A stretch of 64,000 bases of DNA from Isotricha intestinalis (taxonomy: Eukaryota > Ciliophora > Litostomatea > Vestibuliferida > Isotrichidae), in the NCBI GenBank assembly GCA_023807065.1, contig JAJJLU010003461.1, forward strand, positions 1 to 64,000. The letters run 5' to 3'. Below are positions 10,722-19,897 of the stretch, piece by piece. The stretch's first letter is position 1. Each line of letters begins with the position of its first letter. The position numbers and the translations under genes are program-made. The notes below the pieces were generated by a model, which saw nothing but the letters and a program-made list of their open reading frames with translations, was not told the origin of the DNA and made no database searches.

Positions 10722-11336
10722 TTAATTTTTCCCACAGCAATTTCTTTTTTTATTACAATCGGTTAAATTAACTTTAACTTTAGAATTATTATCATCACTT
10801 ATTTTTTTCCCAAACATATCATAATATTTAGTAGTTAATTCAGTCATAAGTAAATCAATACTTTCAAGACTAAGAGCAGTAGTTTCTTTAAATATTGCAT
10901 TAATTTCATCAGCATATTTTTGTCCTTCTTCTTTAGAAACTTGTTCATTTTCATATAAATCACTTTTATTACCAGCAATACCAATTAAAGCATTATCACC
11001 AATATTATCTTGAACACATTTATACCAAAAATTTTTCATTTCTTCAAAAGATTCCCTCTTTGTTATATCATATACCATTATTACTATATTTGTTCCTTTT
11101 AAAAATATTGCATTCACTGAACGAAATCTTTCTTGACCTGCTGTATCCCATATGTTTAATTTTATTGTTTTTCCATTTTCTAATTGTATCTCTTTTATCA
11201 CTTGGTCTGCTCCTATTGTTGATAAATATATATCTGTAAATGTGTGTTTTATATATTGGTTTATTAATGATGTTTTCCCTACTGATGATTGACCTATGAA
11301 TGATATTTTTATTTCCATATCTGCTTTTGATGTCAT
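10722..11336 (-). CDS. Rab-family small GTPase
   Basis: 204 residues, the family's usual size. All nucleotide-binding motifs are present: P-loop GQSSVGKT (15-22), switch I Thr40 in STIGA, WDTAGQE (63-69), NKSD (123-126), and a G5 loop reading ETTA in place of ETSA. The C-terminus has a Cys-Cys pair followed by three residues (NCCGKN), acceptable for Rab geranylgeranylation. It should cycle between GTP and GDP on a membrane of the secretory or endocytic system. It is too divergent to assign to a numbered Rab. It is the first of four minus-strand Rab genes within 4.4 kb; its 5' neighbour, another Rab, lies 120 bases away. Confidence 0.92.
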   Translation of the reverse strand: MTSKADMEIKISFIGQSSVGKTSLINQYIKHTFTDIYLSTIGADQVIKEIQLENGKTIKLNIWDTAGQERFRSVNAIFLKGTNIVIMVYDITKRESFEEMKNFWYKCVQDNIGDNALIGIAGNKSDLYENEQVSKEEGQKYADEINAIFKETTALSLESIDLLMTELTTKYYDMFGKKISDDNNSKVKVNLTDCNKKRNCCGKN

Positions 11337-11456
11337 GTTTTTTTTTATTTTTTTTTTTAAGTTTTTTTTATTAGAATTTTGGAATATTTATTTTTTTTTT
11401 AATTTTAATTCAATTATCTTTATTTACATATTTTCTAATTATTATATATTATTTAA

Positions 11457-12086
11457 TTAACAAAAACAATTACTGGTTCTATTTTTTCCATTATTACTTA
11501 CTTTATAAGAAGTTGAAGATGAATTATCATCATTATATAAATTATTTGCATATTTTTCAATATATAATGTAGTTAATCCGATAAATAAATTTTGAGTAAG
11601 AGTTAAATTTTTAGAAGAAGTAGAATAAAAAAAAGCATTATTTTCTTCAGCAAATTTTCTTCCATTTTCTTCATCAACAATTTCTACATCATATAAATCA
11701 CTTTTATTAGCAGCAACTCCCAAAATAATATTATTAGTATTTTCTTTAACTAAAATAACCCAATAATTTCTTAATTCATCAAAAGATAATTGATTAGTAA
11801 TATCATAAACTAAAATAACTATATTTGAACCTTTTAAAAACATTGGAGATAAACTTCTAAATCTTTCTTGTCCTGCAGTGTCCCATAAATTTAATTTAAT
11901 TTTTAAATTATTTATTCTTTCTATTTTAGAAAATTTATCACATCCTATTGTTGCTATTGGATTATCTATATATGAATTATTTACAAATTGATTTATTAAT
12001 GCTGTTTTTCCTACTGCAGTATTTCCTATTAATGTTACTTTTAATGATATTATCTCTTTTTCTTCTTCTCCTGATGAATCTATCAT
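11457..12086 (-). CDS. Rab-family small GTPase
   Basis: 209 residues with P-loop GNTAVGKT (21-28), switch I Thr46 in ATIGC, WDTAGQE (68-74) and NKSD (127-130). The G5 loop is STSSK, close to the canonical (E)TSAK. It ends in Cys-Phe-Cys, a C-x-C prenylation signal. An acidic N-terminus (DSSGEEEKE) precedes the G domain. The start codon lies 71 bases from the ATG of the divergent cornichon gene, so the two probably share a promoter region. Subfamily unknown. Confidence 0.92.
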   Translation of the reverse strand: MIDSSGEEEKEIISLKVTLIGNTAVGKTALINQFVNNSYIDNPIATIGCDKFSKIERINNLKIKLNLWDTAGQERFRSLSPMFLKGSNIVILVYDITNQLSFDELRNYWVILVKENTNNIILGVAANKSDLYDVEIVDEENGRKFAEENNAFFYSTSSKNLTLTQNLFIGLTTLYIEKYANNLYNDDNSSSTSYKVSNNGKNRTSNCFC

Positions 12087-12157
12087 TTTATTTTTTATAA
12101 TTTTTATTTTTTCTTTTCTTTTTTTTTAAATTATTAATATTGTTTAATTTTTAGGAA
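12087..12157. promoter_or_regulatory. Putative shared promoter between a Rab gene and cornichon
   Basis: Only 71 A/T-rich bases separate the start codons of the minus-strand Rab and the plus-strand cornichon gene, so both 5' control regions must overlap here or extend into the coding parts. No specific element is recognisable. This is inferred from spacing only. Confidence 0.4.
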
Positions 12158-12687
12158 ATGGTTCTTTTTGCTATTGGACATTTTGTTGATAGTATTTTTT
12201 TAATTATTGTTTCTACACTTACAGTAAGATAAATTTTTATATTTTTTTATTTCAGTTTAATGAAATTGATTTATTATATACTAAAGAAGGAAATGTTGAA
12301 AAAATTAGTCAAGAAGTTAAAAAATATTTTATTATTGAATTAATATTATCAATTATTCTTTCTTTACTTTCTCTTCTTGTTCAATCTAAATTAGTTTTAA
12401 TTATCTCTTTACCTACAACAATGTATAATATTTATACTTATTATAAAAATAATTATATTTTATATTATGAAATTGATTCTCCTAAAAATAATCAAAAAAC
12501 TTATTCTCAAGAAAGTTTAAAGTATAAAATTAAATTTGTTATTTATGTTTTAATTTCTGGTATTGCTTTAATTATGTTAATAATAAGATTTATTTATTTT
12601 ATGATTGATTTCATATTTAGTGATAATGAAAGAATAAAAAAATTTCTAAGGTTTTTTGGAATTTATAATGATTTTAATTTAAATTGA
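12158..12687 (+). CDS. Cornichon-family ER cargo receptor, spliced (two exons)
   Basis: Exon 1 is 12158-12223 and exon 2 is 12256-12687. Removing 32 bases joins ACT-TAC-A style codons in frame and gives 165 residues ending in TGA. The family pattern is clear: a hydrophobic N-terminal segment ending at residue 22, then FNEIDLLY (cornichon FDELKTDY), a second hydrophobic segment (about 50-66), SLPTTMYNIYTYYKNN matching the conserved N-M-P-L-L-x-Y-x-I-x-x-Y block, and a C-terminal membrane segment (about 120-145). Cornichons load selected membrane cargo into COPII vesicles leaving the ER. The C-terminus is about 10-20 residues longer than usual. Without splicing only the last 88 residues appear, so the gene is easy to miss. 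Confidence 0.8.
12224..12255 (+). other. 32-nt intron in the cornichon gene
   Basis: Starts GTAAGA, ends TTTCAG, phase 0. Contains in-frame stops, so it must be removed for the 22-residue N-terminal segment to join the rest of the cornichon. Confidence 0.8.
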
Positions 12688-12958
12688 TTATTTTTTAATA
12701 GATAATATAATAAATAAATTTTTAAGAATAATAAAATAAAAGGTTTTTAGAATAAAAAAAATAAAGAAAAGATTAATTTAAAAAGGATTTAAATTGAAAA
12801 AAAAAATTAAAATAAATTAATATAAAAGTTATAAATCTTTATTAAACTATTAAAGAAATTATAATAAATATCATTTAATAAAAAAATTACTTTTATCAAT
12901 TAGGAAAAATCTATTATAAATAATTAAAAATATTAATTACAATTATTCCAAAAAAAAT

Positions 12959-13630
12959 ATGAAAGACCATATTTCAGTGGATAAAATAATAAATAAAAAT
13001 GAATTTAAAATATTAGGAGATAATACAATATGTTCAATATGTCAAGATGTTTTTTATGAGCCTATTCAATGTCAATCATGTCAAAATTGCTTTTGTAAAG
13101 AATGTATTTTTAATTGGATGAAAAAATCAAAAGCTTGTCCTTTTAAATGTGAAAAACCAGAATATAAAGAAAATAGATTTGTAAATAATATTTTATCAAT
13201 ATTAAAATTTAAATGTGATAATGGTTGTGATAAGGAAATTCCATATTCTGAAATAACAAAACATTATGAAGAAGATTGTGAAAAAATAAATTTTAAAGAA
13301 AAATATTTTGAAATTCTAAATTTAATGGCTCCTTTTTCTCATATTCACCGGTTGAATGTTATATTATATAAATCATCAAATTATACATGTGATTTATGTA
13401 TAAAAGTGCTTAAAAATCAATTTGGTCTTGGATGTAGAAATTGTAATTTTGATATTTGTAAAAAGTGTATTAATAAAATTAACAAAAAAAATATTCATCA
13501 ACATTCTCTTGAATTAGTTACTGATAATTTTAAATGTATAATTTGTGAAAAACAATATAAATCGAGAAAATCTTTTTCTTGTTCAAAATGTAAAAATTGC
13601 TTTATTTGCTTTGATTGTGCTATTAATTAA
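12959..13630 (+). CDS. RING / TRAF-type zinc-finger protein
   Basis: 223 residues. A RING finger occupies about 25-64: C25-x2-C28, then C38/C41, C46-x2-C49 and C60-x3-C64, with the Trp of FNWM in the position seen in E2-binding RINGs. A TRAF-like finger follows (C-x4-C ... H-x6-C near 91-112). The C-terminal 80 residues hold two more Cys-rich units (CDLC ... CRNC ... CKKC, and CIIC ... CSKC ... CFDC) resembling ZZ/DC1-type fingers. Proteins of this layout are usually ubiquitin ligases. It stops soon after the last finger, with no MATH domain. It is convergent with the next Rab gene. Confidence 0.75.
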   Translation: MKDHISVDKIINKNEFKILGDNTICSICQDVFYEPIQCQSCQNCFCKECIFNWMKKSKACPFKCEKPEYKENRFVNNILSILKFKCDNGCDKEIPYSEITKHYEEDCEKINFKEKYFEILNLMAPFSHIHRLNVILYKSSNYTCDLCIKVLKNQFGLGCRNCNFDICKKCINKINKKNIHQHSLELVTDNFKCIICEKQYKSRKSFSCSKCKNCFICFDCAIN

Positions 13631-13744
13631 AAATAAATATTTAAATTTTTATTTTAATTATTCTATTTTTCAATGATATTTTATATTTCTTTTAAAATCA
13701 TTTAATTTATTCAAATTATGAATAAAATTATTCAATCTAAATAT

Positions 13745-14365
13745 TTAACATAATTTATTTTTTTTTTTCTTTTCATTATTATCTTCTTGCAAAACGAAAT
13801 TTTCTTTATTTTCTGAATTAAAATAATCTTTATTAACTTCTAAAAACTTTTGAGCAAGTTCTTCAAATAATTCATTAATACATTCTTCATCTTTAGCAGA
13901 AGTTTCTTTAAAAATAGCATTAATACTATCAGCATAATTTTTAGCATCATTTAAATCAACTTCTTGTTTTTGATATAAATCACTTTTATTTCCAACAATT
14001 CCAATAATTAATTTATCAATATTATCTAATTGAGAAATAATATCTTTATACCAAAAATTACATATTTCATCAAAAGTTTTTTTTTCAGTAATATCATATA
14101 CTAATATTATTATCTTTGCATCTTTAATAAATATTTTATTTAATGTTCTAAATCGTTCTTGTCCTGCTGTGTCCCATATTTCTAATATTACTTTCCCATT
14201 TGAAAAATTAAATTCTTTATAATTTTTTTCTCCTCTTCCTATTGTTTGTATTGTCCCTTCGTCAAATTTTTTATCCATTAATTGATGAATTATACTTGTT
14301 TTTCCTACATGTGATTCTCCTACTATTATTAATTTTACTGGTTTTTGTTTCTTTGTTTCTGACAT
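13745..14365 (-). CDS. Rab-family small GTPase
   Basis: 206 residues. P-loop GESHVGKT (16-23), Thr41 in QTIGRG, WDTAGQE (64-70), NKSD (126-129) and a canonical ETSAK G5 loop. The C-terminus is polylysine ending in a single Cys (KKKKNKLC). That is unusual for Rab geranylgeranylation, which normally uses two Cys, so it may be mono-prenylated. It shares with its neighbours the motif D-S/E-I-N-A-I-F-K-E-T just before G5, which suggests a local duplication. Confidence 0.92.
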   Translation of the reverse strand: MSETKKQKPVKLIIVGESHVGKTSIIHQLMDKKFDEGTIQTIGRGEKNYKEFNFSNGKVILEIWDTAGQERFRTLNKIFIKDAKIIILVYDITEKKTFDEICNFWYKDIISQLDNIDKLIIGIVGNKSDLYQKQEVDLNDAKNYADSINAIFKETSAKDEECINELFEELAQKFLEVNKDYFNSENKENFVLQEDNNEKKKKNKLC

Positions 14366-14501
14366 TTTTTTTTCTTTAAGGTTATTATTTTTTTTATTTT
14401 TTTTTAACTTTGTTATTTTATTTCTAAATAATAAAAAAAAAATTTTAAAATAAAATTATAAAAAATATTATATAAAACAAAAAAAATCTAAAAAAAATGA
14501 A

Positions 14502-15077
14502 TCAACAACAATATTTCCATCTTTTAGAGCTAGTATTATTTAAAAGGATATTTCCCGTTTCGTTAATATTTTTTTTCTGAACAAACTTTCTAGATAATTC
14601 TTCAAACAATTCTTCAATAGCTTCATGTTGAGTAGCAGTTGTTTCTTTAAAAACAGCACCAATTTTTTCAGCATAATTAATTCCTTCTTGGGCATGAACT
14701 TTTTCATCTTCTAATAAATCACATTTATTAGCAGCAATTCCAATAATAATATCATTACCAATATTTTTAATAACATTATTATACCAATAATTTAATTGAT
14801 CAAAACTATTTTTATCTGTTATACTATATACTAATATTACTATATTTGAAGATTGCATAAATATTTTATTTATACTTCTAAATTTTTCTTGACCACATGT
14901 ATCCCATATTGTTAATTTTATTGACTTGTTTTCTATTGTTAATTCTTTATATACTTCTTGACCTGCTATTGTTGGTATTTCTTCTGGGTCAAATGAATTG
15001 TCTAAATATTGCTTTATTATACATGTTTTTCCAACTCCTGCTTCACCTACTAAGATTACTTTACATTTTGTTGACAT
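14502..15077 (-). CDS. Rab-family small GTPase with WDTCGQE switch II
   Basis: 191 residues. P-loop GEAGVGKT (11-18), Thr36 in PTIAGQ, switch II WDTCGQE (58-64) with Cys in place of the usual Ala, NKCD (117-120), ETTA G5 loop. The C-terminal Cys-Cys followed at once by TGA is the classical Rab double-prenylation end and is good evidence that TGA is a stop codon in this genome. The catalytic Gln is retained, so hydrolysis should be possible. Confidence 0.9.
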   Translation of the reverse strand: MSTKCKVILVGEAGVGKTCIIKQYLDNSFDPEEIPTIAGQEVYKELTIENKSIKLTIWDTCGQEKFRSINKIFMQSSNIVILVYSITDKNSFDQLNYWYNNVIKNIGNDIIIGIAANKCDLLEDEKVHAQEGINYAEKIGAVFKETTATQHEAIEELFEELSRKFVQKKNINETGNILLNNTSSKRWKYCC

Positions 15078-15369
15078 TTTTTTTTTATATTTTTTTTTTA
15101 TTTATTTTTTTAGGTTTCTCACATCTTTTTCCTTTTAAAGATTTGAAAGTATTTTTAATAATATTATTGTAATATTAATTAAGTAATTAATATATTTTCT
15201 TTTTTAAGAAAATCAATAATAATATAATGAATAATAAATGAAATTCCAAATGTTAAAAGAATTATTAAGATTTTTAAATTCAAAAAATATAATTAATATT
15301 TATATCTATTATTTAAATATATATATCACGTATAAAATTTATTTTTAGCATAAAAATCATATAAAAAAA

Positions 15370-16365
15370 ATGTCAAAAGAAAACGAAAATCTAATTAAGA
15401 TAATGTCAAGATATACATTTAATTATCCTTTTGAAATAATGTTACCTTTAATAAGAAATATACAAACTGTAGGAAACTTAATGAATTTTATTCAGAAAAA
15501 AATAATATCAGATCCAATAATTTTAAAAGGAGAAACATCCTTTGAAGAAAACACTTGGTTTTTCATAAGATATAAACAATTTATTGATATTTATATGAAA
15601 ATTGAAGAAGTAATTGAATCAGAATATTTCTTAAGAATTAATTATTATTTATATAAAACATCACCAAAAATTATTAAATTTCATTTAGTTTTTAATTTAC
15701 ATTTTTTAAATGAAAATCAAAGTCTTCTTATTATTGAAACTATATTACCAAAAATAAATATAAATCAAAATTTTATTGAATTAATTCAATCAGAAACTAA
15801 TTCTAATTGTAATATTTTATCTAAATCTATAAGTTTAGATAAAAGATATACATTTTATAATTCGGGAACTGTATTTGATGTTAAATATGATTTTTTAAAA
15901 AAATTATGTGTGCATTATAAACTTTTTAGATTATTATTTCCGGATATTAAATCTTTTGAAAAAATAAATAAAGATAATGAAGTATTTTATTATGATGAAG
16001 AGATTATTAAAGAAGATCAAAATTTTAAAATTAAAATAAAACATAAAGATAAATATAATTTACCTTCTGAAATTCTTTTAAAAATTTCAAAAAGTCAATT
16101 ATTAAAATCTCAAAGCTTAATTAATTTCACTTTTTCAAGTTATAATGATCAAGAAAATGAAATAAATAATAATTATAAAATGATTTTTTTTTTAAAGAGA
16201 ATTACTAAAAATAAAACTTTTTTCTTAATAAAATCAACTTGTAATAACCCTATTAAAGAAGAAAAATTTAACAAATATTCTTATTTTTGTGAAAAAATAT
16301 TAAATAATATAAAGAATATTTGTTTTGTTTATCATAATACTAATCATTTAGAAAGATCTTTATAA
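15370..16365 (+). CDS. Unknown protein, possibly START/SRPBCC-like
   Basis: 331 residues, single exon, ATG after a clean A/T-rich leader. The first 150 residues have a helix-strand pattern (PFEIMLPLIRNIQTVGNLMN, then alternating strands such as FFIRYKQFIDIYMKIEEVIE and LRINYYLYKTSP) that resembles a helix-grip lipid-binding fold. A second set of strands follows about residues 205-300. No catalytic motif, signal peptide or membrane segment is seen. The SRPBCC idea comes only from the secondary-structure pattern and needs a profile or structure search. It diverges from the Rab gene at 14502-15077, with 292 bases between start codons. Confidence 0.4.
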   Translation: MSKENENLIKIMSRYTFNYPFEIMLPLIRNIQTVGNLMNFIQKKIISDPIILKGETSFEENTWFFIRYKQFIDIYMKIEEVIESEYFLRINYYLYKTSPKIIKFHLVFNLHFLNENQSLLIIETILPKININQNFIELIQSETNSNCNILSKSISLDKRYTFYNSGTVFDVKYDFLKKLCVHYKLFRLLFPDIKSFEKINKDNEVFYYDEEIIKEDQNFKIKIKHKDKYNLPSEILLKISKSQLLKSQSLINFTFSSYNDQENEINNNYKMIFFLKRITKNKTFFLIKSTCNNPIKEEKFNKYSYFCEKILNNIKNICFVYHNTNHLERSL

Positions 16366-16849
16366 ATAATCAGAATGTAAATAATAATAATTTTATTGAA
16401 TATTAAAATATCAAAAAATGATAATATAATTAGTTAATAGAGAAATTGTAGTCATTAACTAATTTTATACTTTGTTTTAAATGAATTATTTTATAGGTTA
16501 TTGTTTGTAAATTGGATATTATTTTATGGATAAAAATAATGATAAAATGGGATTATTATTTAAAGTTTTATATAAATTAATAACATATTAACAAATATTT
16601 TAAATTAAAACAATTAATTTCTTTTTTAAATATAAAAATAAAATATATAATATTCATAAAGTTTAATTAAATTTAATCTTAAAGAATAATGGAAATAAAC
16701 AATAAAATAAATATATTTTAAAAGATAGAATAATATTATGAATATTAAGAGATTATATATTTATGTTTTGATAAAGAAAAAGTAAATTTATAAGCATTGA
16801 ATGATTTACTATAATTAATAAATTTATAAGATATATATAATTTTTTAAT
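16366..16849. other. Intergenic DNA with a small inverted repeat
   Basis: About 480 A/T-rich bases between two convergent genes. The only structure seen is an 11-bp inverted repeat (16428-16438 with 16454-16464). Otherwise nothing is visible in either strand. Confidence 0.5.
16428..16464. repeat. 11-bp inverted repeat, 15-nt loop
   Basis: AATTAGTTAAT at 16428-16438 is the exact reverse complement of ATTAACTAATT at 16454-16464. It sits between two convergent genes, where it could help end transcription. In DNA this A/T-rich such a hairpin may also arise by chance. Confidence 0.35.
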
Positions 16850-18382
16850 TTAAATATTTTTAAATTTATAATGATATTTTAATATTTTATTTTTAAATTC
16901 TTCTATATCAATTAATCCTTGATAAAATTCACATATTAATTTATATTGTTTTAATATATTTCCAATTTCTGATTCTTTATATTCAGTAGAAATAGTTTTT
17001 GTTATTAATTTTAAAGCATAATTATATTCTTTTAAATATATAAATTGTTTTGATATTTCACTAATTAAACAATATAAAGATTCTTTATTTTCAATATGAA
17101 AAGGATCTTTTATTTTTTGTAAAATTGATTCAATTTTCCAATAATAAATGAATAATTTAACTTTATTATTTCTTAAATATTTTATTTTCCATGTTAAAAT
17201 TTTAAAAATTTGTTTTTGAATATAAGGAATTTCTAAAATATAAAAAGCTCCAAATTTATTATAAAAAATAGTATTAAATTCATTAATAATTTTATCTGCT
17301 AATTCATTTCTTTTTTCAAATAATAAATCATCTTTAACTATTATATTACTTATTGCACCAAAATAAACAATTAAAGAATCAATTGGAAAAATTTGATATT
17401 CAATAAGTTTATATAATTTATCATATATATTAAATTCTTCTGTATCTTCTTTATAAAAAATTGTTCTTGAAATATAATCTATTGAAAAATAAAATTGATT
17501 TGGTATCATTAAATTTGATATTTTCTCTTTATAATATTTTAAAAATTTTTCTTCGTAAAATTTTAAAAATATATTTTTAAAATAATTAAATTTTATATTA
17601 TCATAAATAATATCTTTTTCTAAATAATATTTTCTCATATTATTGAATCTTTTTCTAATAATAAATTCTTCAGGTTCATTTTTTATTTGATTAAAATCAT
17701 ATATTATTAACTTATTAAGAAATTCATTTGAATATTTTAATTGTTGAATATATTTAATTATATAAGATATTCCTACATAATTTAATAAATCTTTTTGTGA
17801 TTCTTTTAATTTTTCAAAATTATCTTCTTTATTTTCAATATAAAAGTTATAAAAAATATTTAAAAAAAAAAATTTTCCAAAAGTAATACAATTTAATAAA
17901 TATTGTTTAATATAAAATAAAGGAAAATTTAAAATTTTTTCTGAAAATTCTATTCTTTGATAATTATAACTTCTATCTGAAATTATTTTTTCACCTACAA
18001 ATAAAGCAATTTGTAATATTGGAATATAAAAATAAATTTTATTAAAAGTTTCATCTTTTAAATCATCATTTTCAGTAATTTCTTCAATTTTTAAATATTT
18101 TATTTTTAACATTTGAGAATTCATCTCAAAATCAACATCTCCTTTTACAAAATGATTATAAAAAATAATTTCTAAACTATCTAAAAAATTTGGGTTATTA
18201 CTATAAGTTTTCATAATATTATATGTAAAAAAATTTTCTTGTTTTGATTTGTATTTTATATTCAAAAATAATTTCCCGTTTATATAATTTAAAAAATCTG
18301 GATTAATATTTATTTTTCTTTTTCTATAAGGTAATAATGAATCATTAATTCCTTTTGCAACATTGGAATAAATATCTGTCAT
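16850..18382 (-). CDS. Large helical protein of unknown function
   Basis: 510 residues, intronless, TAA stop. Predicted almost wholly helical, rich in Tyr, Phe and Ile (for example NFPLFYIKQYLLNCITFGKFFFLNIFYNFY near 150-180) but with too many charges for an integral membrane protein. No known motif was recognised and no Cys/His clusters are present. The spacing of helices from about 280 to 500 is compatible with an alpha-solenoid. Its N-terminus is about 100 bases from the stop of the UBX-domain gene on the same strand. Confidence 0.45.
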   Translation of the reverse strand: MTDIYSNVAKGINDSLLPYRKRKININPDFLNYINGKLFLNIKYKSKQENFFTYNIMKTYSNNPNFLDSLEIIFYNHFVKGDVDFEMNSQMLKIKYLKIEEITENDDLKDETFNKIYFYIPILQIALFVGEKIISDRSYNYQRIEFSEKILNFPLFYIKQYLLNCITFGKFFFLNIFYNFYIENKEDNFEKLKESQKDLLNYVGISYIIKYIQQLKYSNEFLNKLIIYDFNQIKNEPEEFIIRKRFNNMRKYYLEKDIIYDNIKFNYFKNIFLKFYEEKFLKYYKEKISNLMIPNQFYFSIDYISRTIFYKEDTEEFNIYDKLYKLIEYQIFPIDSLIVYFGAISNIIVKDDLLFEKRNELADKIINEFNTIFYNKFGAFYILEIPYIQKQIFKILTWKIKYLRNNKVKLFIYYWKIESILQKIKDPFHIENKESLYCLISEISKQFIYLKEYNYALKLITKTISTEYKESEIGNILKQYKLICEFYQGLIDIEEFKNKILKYHYKFKNI

Positions 18383-18482
18383 TAAATTTTCAAAATAAAA
18401 AGATAATTCAATTGTTTACAAATAAATAAATAAATTTATAAAAAAAGAAAAAAATTCTTTTTATAATAAATAATATTTTAAT

Positions 18483-19838
18483 TTAATCAAAATTCATAGT
18501 AATTTTAATTTTGTCAATTTTATCAGAATTTAATCCATTATATTGTTCATCAAAATTAACATACATTAAAACTTGAGGAAATAATTTATTAAATTTAATA
18601 GTTTCATTTATTTTAATATATCTTTTAGGAGGAGGAGTTGTACTAATAGTAAATTTATCATTAGGATTATTTAAATATTCTTTAATAAAATTATATAAAT
18701 CTTCAATTTTCTCATTTAAACTAAAAGAAGCTTCTAAAATATTAGAATCAGGAAATTTAAATCTAATATCACTTTTAACATAAATTGGAGTATTAATTAA
18801 CTTTTCATAATTTAATCTTGATTTTAAAGTAAATCTATTATTTTGATTTTCTTTAATTATATCCATTGCTTTTTTATAAATTAATTTATCGTCTTCTGAA
18901 TTAGAAATCATATCAAAATTATCAATTTCATTCATTTTAGCAATAATACTATTTAGATTATATTCAGAAGTAATTTCAAATGCTTTTGGATTTCTATTTA
19001 CTTTACTATTATTAATAATATTATTTCTCCTTTTTAATTCTTCATAATATAATTCTTCAAAATTTACTTCTTTTAAAGTAAATTCTTTTAATTTTTCATT
19101 ATTTCCTATTGAAGCTATTGAAACTTGATAAGGATTAAAATTAATTTCTGCTAATTTATTTATTGCAATAAAACTATTTAATTCAGGAATTATTTCATGT
19201 AAAAAATTTGCATTTCCTATTAAATACATATATTCATCAACTTCTTTAAAATGAAGATAATTTAAAAATATTTTAATTGAAGGATAATTATATTTATTTA
19301 ATATTTTCTTAATATTTATTCTACGATATTTTTCATCAGAAGGATTTTGAGAAATATTAATAATAATTTGATAAATAAATTGAAAAACATCTCTTGAAAT
19401 ATCTATATTATCTATATCAGTGAAAATTTGTGCTAAATGCATATGAATTATTTCTGAATCAAATTCTTCTTTTTCTAATGATATATTTGTTTTTATTTCC
19501 TTTTGAAATTCATTACTTTGATAAGGTTGAAATTGTTGTTTTTGATTTATTTGTTGTTGATATTTTATTTGTTCAATATTTATATTTGGATTTTCACTTT
19601 TTATTTTTTCCTTTTGTAAATTTTCGTTTAAAGCTGTTTGATATAATTCATTTAAAATATAATATAAATTTAATAGTAAATCAAATTTTGTCCATGTTTC
19701 TTCTGATAGATTTTTAATATCTTTTAATTTGAAATAAAATTCCTTATTTACCTTTTTTATTATTGGTTCAATTACTTCATCATCCAAATCATATTCCTTT
19801 TGAATATCTTTTAAAATGTTTTTAAGTGGAACTTCCAT
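18483..19838 (-). CDS. PUB and UBX domain protein, UBXN6-like p97/Cdc48 adaptor
   Basis: 451 residues from ATG 19838. The frame stays open 21 codons further up, but those are hydrophobic and run almost into the next gene's stop, so the downstream ATG is preferred. An N-terminal helical domain (about 1-60) includes IKNLSEETWTKFDLL. About 145-230 matches a PUB domain, with ISQNPSDEKYRRINIKKI close to the N-P-x-x-x-K-x-R-x-I core that binds p97 tails. About 350-445 is a UBX-like ubiquitin fold (SDIRFKFPDSNILEASFSLN, then a Pro-containing S3-S4 loop with TPPPKRY). PUB plus UBX in this order is the UBXN6/UBXD1 layout, a Cdc48/p97 cofactor in membrane-protein degradation and endolysosomal sorting. 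The canonical FPR loop is not obvious. Confidence 0.65.
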   Translation of the reverse strand: MEVPLKNILKDIQKEYDLDDEVIEPIIKKVNKEFYFKLKDIKNLSEETWTKFDLLLNLYYILNELYQTALNENLQKEKIKSENPNINIEQIKYQQQINQKQQFQPYQSNEFQKEIKTNISLEKEEFDSEIIHMHLAQIFTDIDNIDISRDVFQFIYQIIINISQNPSDEKYRRINIKKILNKYNYPSIKIFLNYLHFKEVDEYMYLIGNANFLHEIIPELNSFIAINKLAEINFNPYQVSIASIGNNEKLKEFTLKEVNFEELYYEELKRRNNIINNSKVNRNPKAFEITSEYNLNSIIAKMNEIDNFDMISNSEDDKLIYKKAMDIIKENQNNRFTLKSRLNYEKLINTPIYVKSDIRFKFPDSNILEASFSLNEKIEDLYNFIKEYLNNPNDKFTISTTPPPKRYIKINETIKFNKLFPQVLMYVNFDEQYNGLNSDKIDKIKITMNFD

Positions 19839-19897
19839 TAAATTTTGAAAAATATTTAAAACAAGAAAAAAAAATATATATATATAAAAGAAAAAAA

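Noticed and set aside
12421..12687. An independent 88-residue membrane protein
   Set aside because: It is the C-terminal part of the spliced cornichon gene; the Met is internal.
14502..14504. TGA as a sense codon (as in some ciliates)
   Set aside because: TGA follows the Cys-Cys end of a Rab and natural ends of the phosphatase, UBX and cornichon proteins, so it is a stop here.
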